A stretch of DNA of 8,325 nt, taken from positions 1 through 8,325 of the forward strand of contig CAMLOZ010000123.1 of assembly GCA_946481625.1 (NCBI GenBank). The letters are read 5' to 3'. Below the pieces are notes generated by a model. That model saw only the letters and a program-made list of their open reading frames with translations, made no database searches and had not been told where the DNA came from. Below, piece after piece: positions 1-5,682 of the stretch; position 1 is the first letter of the stretch; the number at the start of each line of letters is the position of its first letter. This DNA comes from an uncultured Haloferula sp. (GTDB taxonomy: Bacteria; Verrucomicrobiota; Verrucomicrobiae; Verrucomicrobiales; Akkermansiaceae). Both the position numbers and the translations under genes were made by a program.

Positions 1-183
1 GTTGCCTCCAAGCCACCGCATTTCCTTCCGGAGGCCCAGCGGCGCCAAGTCATGACCATCGACCAGATGTTCATCGATGTGGGCGCCACCTCCCGTCTCG
101 AAGCCGAGCAGGAATTCGGCATCGCCCTCGGCGATCCCATAGCGCCATGGTCCCCCTTCACTCCGCTGCAGCGGGAGGACTGA
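1..183 (+). pseudogene. M42 family metallopeptidase, upstream fragment ending at an in-frame TGA (5' end outside window)
   Basis: Reading frame 1 is open from the window edge to TGA at 181-183 and encodes 60 residues. They include KPPHFLP, MTIDQMFIDVGATS and FGIALGDPIAPWSPFTPL. These match the middle of M42 (glutamyl aminopeptidase/TET/endoglucanase-M) aminopeptidases, just before the conserved AFDNRVG segment. The frame continues unbroken after the stop into that segment (next feature), so both pieces are one ancestral gene. A single C-to-T change (CGA to TGA, Arg) or G-to-A change (TGG to TGA, Trp) would explain the stop. In this family the N-terminal metal-binding His lies upstream of what is visible here. 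Whether this is a true nonsense mutation, a sequencing error or a read-through site cannot be decided from the sequence. Confidence 0.75.
173..179 (+). promoter_or_regulatory. Shine-Dalgarno sequence for ATG 187, inside the peptidase frame
   Basis: GGGAGGA lies with its GGAGG core 8 nt before ATG 187 and directly before TGA 181-183. It is the best SD match seen before any start codon in this window. It also encodes part of Arg-Glu-Asp, so it may be coincidental, but its position would favour re-initiation after termination at the TGA. Confidence 0.5.
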
Positions 184-186
184 TAC

Positions 187-747
187 ATGGCGAAGGCATT
201 CGACAATCGCGTCGGCATGGCCGGCACGATCCAGGCGGGTAAGCAACTCGCGGCAGGCGTAAGGCCCAACAAGGTCATTCTCGCCGGAACGGTGCAGGAA
301 GAGGTCGGCCTGCGGGGTGCCAGGACGGCGGCGAACCACGCCAAGCCGGACGTTGCGATCATCCTGGAAGGCCCGCCTGCGGACGATACTCCCGGGTTCT
401 CGCGCGCCGAATCCCAGGGCCGCCTCGGCGGGGGCGTGCAGATCCGGCTCTTCGATCCCAGCGCGATCATGAACCCCCGTCTGGCGGAACTGGCGATCCG
501 CACCGCCAAGGAAGAGGGCATCCCGCATCAGGTGACGGTACGACGCAGCGGTGGCACGGATGCCGGATCATTCCATCAAGCAGGAGAGGGGATTCCCTCC
601 GTGGTCCTCGGCGTGCCCGCGCGTTACATTCACTCGCATAACGCGGTCATCGATCTGAACGACTATCTCCATATGGTCTCCCTCGCGACTGCCCTGGCCC
701 GCCGTCTCGACGAGACCACGGTGAAAGGGCTGACCAGATTCCTTTAG
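187..747 (+). CDS. M42 family metallopeptidase, C-terminal catalytic part (same frame as the upstream fragment)
   Basis: The 186-residue frame carries most of the di-metal peptidase centre of the M42 family, cytosolic aminopeptidases that trim peptides. AFDNRVG has Asp6, the bridging metal ligand. GTVQEEVGLRGA has Glu38/Glu39, catalytic base and metal ligand. ILEGPPADDTPG has Glu61 at the position that is usually a metal-binding Asp. RYIHSHNAVID has His149, a metal ligand. SGGTDAGSFH at 121-130 is also typical. Full-length family members are about 340-360 aa, so this frame alone lacks the N-terminal half, including one metal ligand. ATG 187 follows GGGAGGA at 173-179 with ideal spacing, so it could be used as a restart after the TGA at 181. 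The stop TAG overlaps the TAA of the convergent gene. It may be annotated as a short peptidase gene or as half of a pseudogene. Confidence 0.8.
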   Translation: MAKAFDNRVGMAGTIQAGKQLAAGVRPNKVILAGTVQEEVGLRGARTAANHAKPDVAIILEGPPADDTPGFSRAESQGRLGGGVQIRLFDPSAIMNPRLAELAIRTAKEEGIPHQVTVRRSGGTDAGSFHQAGEGIPSVVLGVPARYIHSHNAVIDLNDYLHMVSLATALARRLDETTVKGLTRFL

Positions 748-1628
748 GCTGGAAGCCACTTCGCGAGGGTGGCCAGGTCGTTCTTCATGGCTTGAAGCGT
801 GCCCTTGACCCGTTCGTCGCCGCTGCCTCCGATGTACTCGATGTGCAGCGAGAACGGGAGATCGGGCGGGAGCAACTCGCGCACGAGGGCTCCCGACTTC
901 GGACTCACGGCACCTTGTCCGAGAGGACAAGGGTTCCAGTTGCGGCCCTCCGGCTTGTAGTCCTTGAAGTACACGGACACGACGTGGGGCGCGGCGCGGC
1001 GGAGGTTGAGTTCCCAGGCATTGGCCCCTTCCACGGTGGCGTGTGCGAAATCGAAGGCGATACCGAGGTGAGCCGGGTCGATGTCCTCGAGGGCGGAGAT
1101 GACATCCCAGAGGGGTGAGCCGACGCGGTTGTTGCCGCGGTGATTCTGGAACTGACCTTGGATGCCGAGTTCCTTGTTCATTGCGGCGAGGTCCTTGAGC
1201 ATGGCCCGGACGTCCCCGAGTTGCGGGACGATAGGTTTCTTCAGATCGTATTGGTAGGGACCGAGGCGGTAGCGCTTGATGCCTTGGGAGACAGCGGTTC
1301 GGAGCAGGGCCTCGCTGTCCTTGTCGGCGCGGACGATGTCGGAAGTGAGGATGGCGAGGTCGAGGTTCTGCTTCCTGAGGGCGGCGATGAATTCGGGAAG
1401 CTTGTCGGCAGCCTGTCGAGGTTCGATATGGCCGCCCTTGCGGATGGGCGCTTCGAGGCCGGTGACGCCGAGGGCCGCGATCTTCTCCGCAAGGATGTCG
1501 AAGGGCAGGGCTTCGAGGGACTTGGTGAAGACGAGGCGGGGACGGGTGGGTTCGGGAGGTGCGTCCGCGGCGACTGCCGTGGAGGCGGCGGCGAAGGTGG
1601 AGAGTTCGAGGAAATGGCGGCGGCGCAT
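744..1628 (-). CDS. Exported sugar phosphate isomerase/epimerase-like TIM-barrel protein
   Basis: The 294-residue protein begins with a twin-arginine-type signal (RRRHFLEL at 2-9, then an Ala-rich stretch to about residue 22), so it is probably exported folded. The rest reads as a xylose-isomerase-like TIM barrel of the AP-endonuclease-2 superfamily. Visible strand ends include LGVTGLEAP (53-61), QFQNHRGNN (159-167), LGIAFDFAHA (188-197) and LHIEYIGG (261-268). Likely metal ligands are Glu59, His163, Asp193 and Glu264, inferred from their positions at barrel strand ends. The substrate cannot be read from the sequence. ATG 1628 was chosen because the signal motif starts there. An upstream TTG at 1664 would add 12 residues and put Pro/Arg-rich sequence before it. 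The gene is divergent from the EI24-like gene and its TAA shares bases with the peptidase TAG. Confidence 0.85.
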   Translation of the reverse strand: MRRRHFLELSTFAAASTAVAADAPPEPTRPRLVFTKSLEALPFDILAEKIAALGVTGLEAPIRKGGHIEPRQAADKLPEFIAALRKQNLDLAILTSDIVRADKDSEALLRTAVSQGIKRYRLGPYQYDLKKPIVPQLGDVRAMLKDLAAMNKELGIQGQFQNHRGNNRVGSPLWDVISALEDIDPAHLGIAFDFAHATVEGANAWELNLRRAAPHVVSVYFKDYKPEGRNWNPCPLGQGAVSPKSGALVRELLPPDLPFSLHIEYIGGSGDERVKGTLQAMKNDLATLAKWLPA

Positions 1629-1714
1629 GATTCTTAAACGTGGCGGGAAGGGGCGGGCATACAATCCGGAAGTGGGGGAGCGATGCGGTGGTGCGCTTGA
1701 CCCCTGTCATTCTC

Positions 1715-1728
1715 CATGGATATCCATG
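1715..1728. promoter_or_regulatory. Perfect 14-bp palindrome upstream of the EI24-like start (candidate operator)
   Basis: CATGGATATCCATG is a perfect palindrome in the 107-bp divergent intergenic region, ending 7 nt before ATG 1736. A TTGACC hexamer at 1697-1702 could serve as a -35 box, with TATCCA at 1721-1726 as a weak -10 (18-bp spacer). That would place the palindrome over the -10 region and the transcript start almost at the start codon. No regulator family is recognised, so the operator role is inference. Confidence 0.3.
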
Positions 1729-1735
1729 ATGGAAC

Positions 1736-2464
1736 ATGGGCATTCCCACGAAAGCGCCGGGCCTTGGTTTTGTTGAAGGGCTCCGGACGGTGCCAGAGGC
1801 CATCGGCATCCTGGTGCGGCGCCCACGGATACTTTTGTGGCTTGTTCCGCCGCTCCTGGTCACGCTGCTATTGGATGTAATGGCATTCTGTTTCGCCTTC
1901 GGGTGGGTGCGCGCCGCGATCCGCCGGTTCTTGTCGGGTAAGGACCTCAGCGAATGGATGATCACCTTGCTGGATGTCTTCGGCGGGATCGCGGTGGTGC
2001 TGTTGTTAGGTTGGACCTTCGCGTGGCTGTTCCTGACCCTGGCGAGTCCGTTCCAGGATTTCATTGCGGCGGCGGTGGAGCGGGAGAGGAAGGGAAGCAC
2101 GGCTCAGGAGTCGGCGGGACTCCGTGGCTTTATGACCGGGACGGCGCGGGGTGGCGTGCAGGCGGTCGTGTTGCTATTGCTAACGCTGCCGGTGCTGATC
2201 CTGGGCTTCCTGCCCCTGGTCGGGCCGGTGATCGTTTTCGTGTGGAGTTCGTTCGTGATGGGCTTCTCCTTCATCACGATTCCGCTGAGGCGGCTCCGGG
2301 AGCGGATCGGGCTGGCGCGGCGTCACCGGGGAGCGGTGTTCGGGCTTGGGACGGTGATTGCGGTGGCTGCGGTCGTGCCGTTGATGAACGTGCTGTGCAT
2401 GCCGGTCTTCGTGGTGGCGGGCACCTTGGTTTATCTGAAGGCGGGAGAGACAGCGGCGGGCTGA
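1736..2464 (+). CDS. EI24 domain-containing / CysZ-like integral membrane protein
   Basis: The 242-residue protein has the layout of the EI24/CysZ family (formerly DUF540). A short cytoplasmic start contains GFVEGLRTVPEAIGIL. Hydrophobic spans then lie at about 32-57, 83-103, 141-181 (probably two passes or a re-entrant pair) and 203-235. The conserved SPFQDFIAAAVE segment at 104-115 after the second span corresponds to the SPF/APFND..VE motif of the family. In Enterobacteria CysZ imports sulfate for cysteine synthesis. No sulfur-assimilation gene is nearby, so that role is not supported here and 'EI24 domain-containing protein' is the safer name. Length is close to the usual 230-260 aa. A terminator follows 45 bp after the stop. 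No good SD precedes ATG 1736, which fits a leaderless or short-leader transcript. Confidence 0.85.
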   Translation: MGIPTKAPGLGFVEGLRTVPEAIGILVRRPRILLWLVPPLLVTLLLDVMAFCFAFGWVRAAIRRFLSGKDLSEWMITLLDVFGGIAVVLLLGWTFAWLFLTLASPFQDFIAAAVERERKGSTAQESAGLRGFMTGTARGGVQAVVLLLLTLPVLILGFLPLVGPVIVFVWSSFVMGFSFITIPLRRLRERIGLARRHRGAVFGLGTVIAVAAVVPLMNVLCMPVFVVAGTLVYLKAGETAAG

Positions 2465-2472
2465 AGGGCACG

Positions 2473-2503
2473 AAAAAAGCCCGGAATCCCGTGCGGATCC
2501 CGG
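2473..2503 (-). terminator. Intrinsic terminator of the CotH-family gene (minus strand)
   Basis: On the minus strand a 9-bp stem (arms 2495-2503 and 2481-2489, loop of 5) is fully paired with one G-U wobble. It is followed by GC and six T residues (A run at 2473-2478). On the plus strand the same wobble is an A-C mismatch, so the minus strand is the designed direction. Confidence 0.85.
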
Positions 2504-2508
2504 ACTGC

Positions 2509-2536
2509 AGGGAGTGCTGGCACTCCTTTCTATTTT
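2509..2536 (+). terminator. Intrinsic terminator of the EI24-like gene (plus strand)
   Basis: GGAGTG (2511-2516), loop CTGG and CACTCC (2521-2526) form a perfect 6-bp stem, extendable by two pairs, followed by TTTCTATTTT. It lies 45 bp after the plus-strand stop and its tail overlaps the last codons of the convergent CotH-family gene. It faces the minus-strand terminator just to its left. Confidence 0.75.
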
Positions 2537-4116
2537 GCGGGCGAAAGGAGGTAGGCGCGGCGTTGGTCGGCGAAGCTGCGGATGGGCATCGCGCCATGGC
2601 CGAAACTGCGGCTGTCTTCCTTGGCCGGAGGGGTATCGGCAGTAAGGTTCTCGAACTCTCCGTTCTTGGAAAGCTTGCGGGTGTCCGCGGCGATTTCCTC
2701 GCCCGCGAGTTCGCGATACCGCGCGACGACGGGCCCGAGATTGGCCCAATCGAGATCCTCCTCGGCGATGATGCGGATCTTCGCGAGATAGCGGGCACGC
2801 AGGGAGGGCACGGCGAGGAGTTTCGAACGGAGCGGCTTGCGCTCGTCGTGGAGGCCGGTGAGGGGATCGAGCTTCACGCCCTCGCCGCGGCTGGCCATGC
2901 CTTGCGACGGTCCGCCGGGGCTGCGTCCGCCGTTCGGACCAAAGCCCCGGCCGCCTCCGAGGCCGGGCCCGCCGGCGGCCCGGAAGGCTTCGTTCATGTC
3001 GCAGGGGATCACGTGGAACCTCCCCTCCTTGTCACGGTAGAGGCTATAGTCGCTGGCGCGGATCCAGTAGCCGTCGCCGTTGATGAGAGCGCAATCGAGG
3101 GCGAGGAACCAAAGCGTGCTCTCGATATCGAGCATCGGCTCCAGCGCGGCTTCGAGCTGGTCGGCGGGGGTTTCAGAGAGCGTCTTGCAGAGTGCGACCA
3201 AGGCCTTCCAGTCCTCGTCGGTGCCATCCTTCATCTCATAGCGTTGCTTGTACTCGGCGAGGTCTTCGCCGACATAGTCGAGCCCGCCGCGGCCGTTCGG
3301 CGAGCCGCGGACTTTCCAGCGGGCACCCTTCGAAGTTCGGTAGTTCTCCTGGATAAAGTCCTTGTTGAATTGCTGCTGGCTGACGTAGACGCCCCAGTTC
3401 TCGCCGTTGATGACGACGCGGACGAGGTTCACCTTCGGTGCGGGGATGTGTTTCCGCGCGATGTGCGAGTAGAGCACCGCGCTCAGGAAGCTGCCGTCGC
3501 CGTGCGAGTTGAGCAGGTTGAGCGTCTTATATCCGTTGAGGCGTTGCTTCGGTTCGGTGAAGTCGAGCGACACGTTCAGCGAGCGCTTCCGTCCGGCTCC
3601 AACCATCATGTAGCTCGACATGCCGCGGAAGTGGACGCCCACGCCGGGATAGGCCTTGCCATCGACGGTGAGGGTGGCGGGCACCTCGACATCGGTGCCG
3701 TGGAAGGCTTCGAGCTCGGCTTCCCAGTCCTCGTTCCCGAAGTCGAGGAACAGGGTGCGCAGGGAATCCGGCGCGTAGAGATCGGCGGAGGTCGAAGCGG
3801 GAACCTCGGTCGGCGAGATGTGTTTTCCGGGAGTGGCCGGAGCCTCGTCTTCGCGGGGGCCGAAGCCGCCGGGCCCCCGGCGGTTGCCGGGAGGACCGCC
3901 ACCTTGTGGGGCGGGATTCGCTTTCAAGAACTCGCGGGCAGTGGCGCGTTCGGCTTTGTCGAGACGCTCATCCGCGTTCTTGTCGAACTGCTCGACAAGT
4001 TTCCGTTCGGATTGCAGCGGCGGCCCGCCGGGAAAAGCTCCGGGAGGCGGCTGTTGGGCAAGAGCGGGAAGAACGAGGAGGAGGCAGGGGAATAGTGAAG
4101 CTGACAGGATGTTCAT
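2530..4116 (-). CDS. Secreted CotH kinase family protein with EF-hand loop
   Basis: The 528-residue protein has a Sec signal peptide (hydrophobic 4-20, ending ALAQQ). A Pro/Gly-rich stretch follows, then one canonical EF-hand loop DKNADERLDKAE at 45-56 (Asp45, Asn47, Asp49, Asp53, Glu56). A second Gly/Pro linker spans about 70-90. From about 113 it is a CotH-kinase domain: VHFRGMSSYM (161-170), RKRSLNVSLDF (176-186), YKTLNLLNSHGD (196-207), then WFLALDCALINGDGYW (336-351) and FHVIPCDMNEAF (367-378), where the catalytic and metal-binding Asp/Asn residues are expected. In Bacillus, CotH is an atypical kinase that phosphorylates spore-coat proteins. Here, outside a sporulating context, the substrate is unknown. 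A Gly-rich insert at about 381-408 follows the DMNEAF motif. No clear SD precedes ATG 4116. The gene appears monocistronic, with terminators on both sides. Confidence 0.9.
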   Translation of the reverse strand: MNILSASLFPCLLLVLPALAQQPPPGAFPGGPPLQSERKLVEQFDKNADERLDKAERATAREFLKANPAPQGGGPPGNRRGPGGFGPREDEAPATPGKHISPTEVPASTSADLYAPDSLRTLFLDFGNEDWEAELEAFHGTDVEVPATLTVDGKAYPGVGVHFRGMSSYMMVGAGRKRSLNVSLDFTEPKQRLNGYKTLNLLNSHGDGSFLSAVLYSHIARKHIPAPKVNLVRVVINGENWGVYVSQQQFNKDFIQENYRTSKGARWKVRGSPNGRGGLDYVGEDLAEYKQRYEMKDGTDEDWKALVALCKTLSETPADQLEAALEPMLDIESTLWFLALDCALINGDGYWIRASDYSLYRDKEGRFHVIPCDMNEAFRAAGGPGLGGGRGFGPNGGRSPGGPSQGMASRGEGVKLDPLTGLHDERKPLRSKLLAVPSLRARYLAKIRIIAEEDLDWANLGPVVARYRELAGEEIAADTRKLSKNGEFENLTADTPPAKEDSRSFGHGAMPIRSFADQRRAYLLSPAK

Positions 4117-4229
4117 GGAGACAACGAGGTTGCCTCGGAGGACGGAAGGCTGGAGCTTGAACTAGGGAGACGACGGAAAGTTTCGGCAAAAGTCGGGGAA
4201 GCCACGCCAATGCCAGCGGCGGGAAACGA

Positions 4230-4261
4230 AAGAGCCCGGAACCTTGGGGTTCCGGGCTCTT
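4230..4261 (-). terminator. Strong terminator hairpin after the aminotransferase gene
   Basis: A perfect 14-bp stem (4230-4243 with 4248-4261, loop TTGG) lies 28 bp past the aminotransferase stop. On the minus strand it is followed by an interrupted T-rich tail (TTTCGTTTC). Little U-tail exists on the plus strand, though the stem is symmetric and could also block plus-strand transcription. Confidence 0.8.
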
Positions 4262-4288
4262 GGGAAACGATCTTCGCCAACCCGCGTT

Positions 4289-5455
4289 TCAGTGCTCGCG
4301 GCAGAACTGCTCGAAGCGGGTGAGGCCTTCGTTGAGCACGTCCAGCGTGGTGCAGTAGCTGAGGCGGATGCCCTCGTCGTAGCCAAAGGCGATGCCGGGA
4401 ACGGCGGCAACCTTGTAACGGCTGAGGAGCTTGTCGGTGAGGTTCATCGACTTCAGGCCGAGCTGGCCGGTGTAGACGAAGAAGTAGAAGGCACCCTTCG
4501 GCTCGACCACGCGGATGTTGTTGATGCCGCGGAGGCGGGCGAGGACGAACTGGCGCTTCACGTCATATTCGTCGCGCAGGTCGCTGATGAAGGTCTGGTC
4601 ACCTTGCAGGGCGGCGAGGGCACCGTACTGGGCGAAGGTGGTGGCGTTCGAAACCGTGTGGTTCTGGATCTTGTCGATCGCGTCGGCCAGGGGCTTCGGC
4701 GCGGCGGTGTAGCCGAGACGCCAGCCGGTCATCGAGTAGGCCTTGGAGAAGCCGTTGACGGTGATGGTCAGGTCATAGAGTTCCTGGCTGAGCGAGGCGA
4801 TCGAGACGTGCTTGTTCTCCCCGTAGACCAGCTTCTCGTAGATCTCGTCGGAGAGGATCACGATGTCCTCGGACAGGGCGACCTCGCCGATCTCGCGGAG
4901 TTCTTCCTCGGTGTAGATCGCCCCGGTCGGGTTCGAGGGCGAGTTGAGGATCACCATCTTGGTCGCCGGGGTCATGGCGGCCTCGAATTGCTCGGCGGTC
5001 ATCTTCCAGCCGTTGGACTCCTTGGTTTCGACCAGGACGGGCTTGCCGCCGGCGATCTTCACCATCTCCGGGTAGCTGACCCAGTAGGGGGTCGGGATGA
5101 TCACTTCATCGCCTTCTTCCACCACCGCGAGGATGGCATTGAAACAGGCCATCTTGGCACCGGCGGTCACGCAGATCTGCTTCGCGTCGTAAGCGAGATT
5201 GTTGTCGGCGATGAGCTTGGCGGCGAGGGCGTCGCGCAGCTCGGGGATACCGCCGGAGGGAGTGTACTTGGTCTTTCCCTGCTGCATCGCCACGATCGCG
5301 GCGGCCTTGATGTGCTCCGGGGTATCCACTTCCGGTTCGCCGCCGGCGAGGCCGTAGACCTCTTCGCCCTTGGCGAGCATGGCCTTGGCCTGATTGGTGA
5401 CCGCGAGGGTGAGCGAAGGGGAGACCTCTAGGATTCGGGATGAAATGCTGTCCAT
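4289..5455 (-). CDS. Pyridoxal-phosphate-dependent aminotransferase, class I (aspartate aminotransferase type Ib)
   Basis: The 388-residue protein matches fold-type I aminotransferases along its whole length. GEPEVDTPEHI is at 39-49 and YTPSGGIPELRDA at 64-76. NSPSNPTGA (171-179) has Asn175, which holds the cofactor ring. SDEIYEKL (202-209) has Asp203 and Tyr206. NGFSKAYSMTGWRLGY (234-249) has Lys238 as the Schiff-base lysine and Arg246 as the phosphate ligand. RLSY (364-367) has Arg364 for the substrate alpha-carboxylate. Lys101 in TAGAKMACFN and Thr16 in PSLTLAV correspond to residues that bind the acidic side chain in the Thermus-type Ib enzyme. Aspartate (possibly also prephenate) transamination with 2-oxoglutarate in the cytosol is therefore likely. 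It is aspC-like, but substrate range is not proven, so no symbol is given. GEPEV replaces the usual GEPDF. No SD precedes ATG 5455; a hairpin-rich leader lies upstream. Confidence 0.92.
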   Translation of the reverse strand: MDSISSRILEVSPSLTLAVTNQAKAMLAKGEEVYGLAGGEPEVDTPEHIKAAAIVAMQQGKTKYTPSGGIPELRDALAAKLIADNNLAYDAKQICVTAGAKMACFNAILAVVEEGDEVIIPTPYWVSYPEMVKIAGGKPVLVETKESNGWKMTAEQFEAAMTPATKMVILNSPSNPTGAIYTEEELREIGEVALSEDIVILSDEIYEKLVYGENKHVSIASLSQELYDLTITVNGFSKAYSMTGWRLGYTAAPKPLADAIDKIQNHTVSNATTFAQYGALAALQGDQTFISDLRDEYDVKRQFVLARLRGINNIRVVEPKGAFYFFVYTGQLGLKSMNLTDKLLSRYKVAAVPGIAFGYDEGIRLSYCTTLDVLNEGLTRFEQFCREH

Positions 5456-5484
5456 GGTGGCGCGCGGGATGGTGGTTCACGTCC

Positions 5485-5543
5485 CTCCGCGGGCGGAGCA
5501 ACGGTGATGTCGCGCAGCCCCCCGGTGGAGCGGGGGGCTTTTC
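5485..5543 (+). other. Two GC-rich hairpins ending in a T-run, in the aminotransferase upstream region
   Basis: Hairpin one is CTCCGC-GG-GCGGAG at 5485-5498. Hairpin two is a perfect 9-bp stem, AGCCCCCCG (5516-5524) with CGGGGGGCT (5531-5539) and loop GTGGAG, followed on the plus strand by TTTC. It therefore looks like a plus-strand intrinsic terminator, yet no plus-strand gene lies upstream, because the aminotransferase starts at 5455 on the other strand. It may end an antisense or small RNA transcript. Alternatively, it may be structure in the aminotransferase 5' leader. No known RNA family is recognised. Confidence 0.45.
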
Positions 5544-5595
5544 TGACGGGCGGGCGGGCCCGGCGCAAGTGAAATGGTGGGGGTCAATGGCCACA

Positions 5596-5668
5596 AGTCA
5601 TTGGGCATTGGCGCCAAAAGCCCGGGATGCCCGTGCGGACGTTTCCCGATGCCTCATGACCAATGACT
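5596..5668. repeat. Imperfect 13-bp inverted repeat enclosing a terminator core
   Basis: AGTCATTGGGCAT (5596-5608) is complementary to ATGACCAATGACT (5656-5668) at 12 of 13 positions, separated by 47 bp that hold the hairpin listed for prmA. The unit sits between the prmA stop and the aminotransferase upstream region. It may be an extended terminator or a small dispersed repeat. Nothing in it codes for protein. Confidence 0.5.
5616..5648 (-). terminator. Probable intrinsic terminator of prmA (minus strand)
   Basis: On the minus strand CGGGA (5644-5648) pairs with TCCCG (5623-5627), with a possible small inner CGT/ACG stem, followed by GGCTTTT. It lies 35 bp past the prmA stop. The core is closely similar to the terminator at 2473-2503. 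The stem is shorter and less perfect, so strength is uncertain. Confidence 0.5.
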
Positions 5669-5682
5669 GATGATGGACGGCT

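Noticed and set aside
181..183. TGA as a selenocysteine codon in the M42 peptidase
   Set aside because: Selenocysteine is not known at this position in M42 enzymes as far as I know, and I see no convincing SECIS-like stem-loop just downstream. A nonsense mutation or restart is more likely.
568..2100. Long minus-strand open frame of 510 codons
   Set aside because: It runs antisense to the end of the peptidase and the start of the EI24-like gene and overlaps the TIM-barrel gene in another frame. Its Arg/Pro/His-rich translation is typical of GC-rich shadow frames.
1954..4095. Plus-strand open frame of 713 codons
   Set aside because: It is antisense to the CotH-family gene, which has a signal peptide, an EF-hand and family motifs. 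The openness comes from the strong third-position G/C bias of the real gene.
4244..5431. Plus-strand open frame of 395 codons
   Set aside because: It mirrors the aminotransferase gene, whose motifs are complete on the minus strand. The Val/Gly/Asp/His-rich translation is an antisense artefact.
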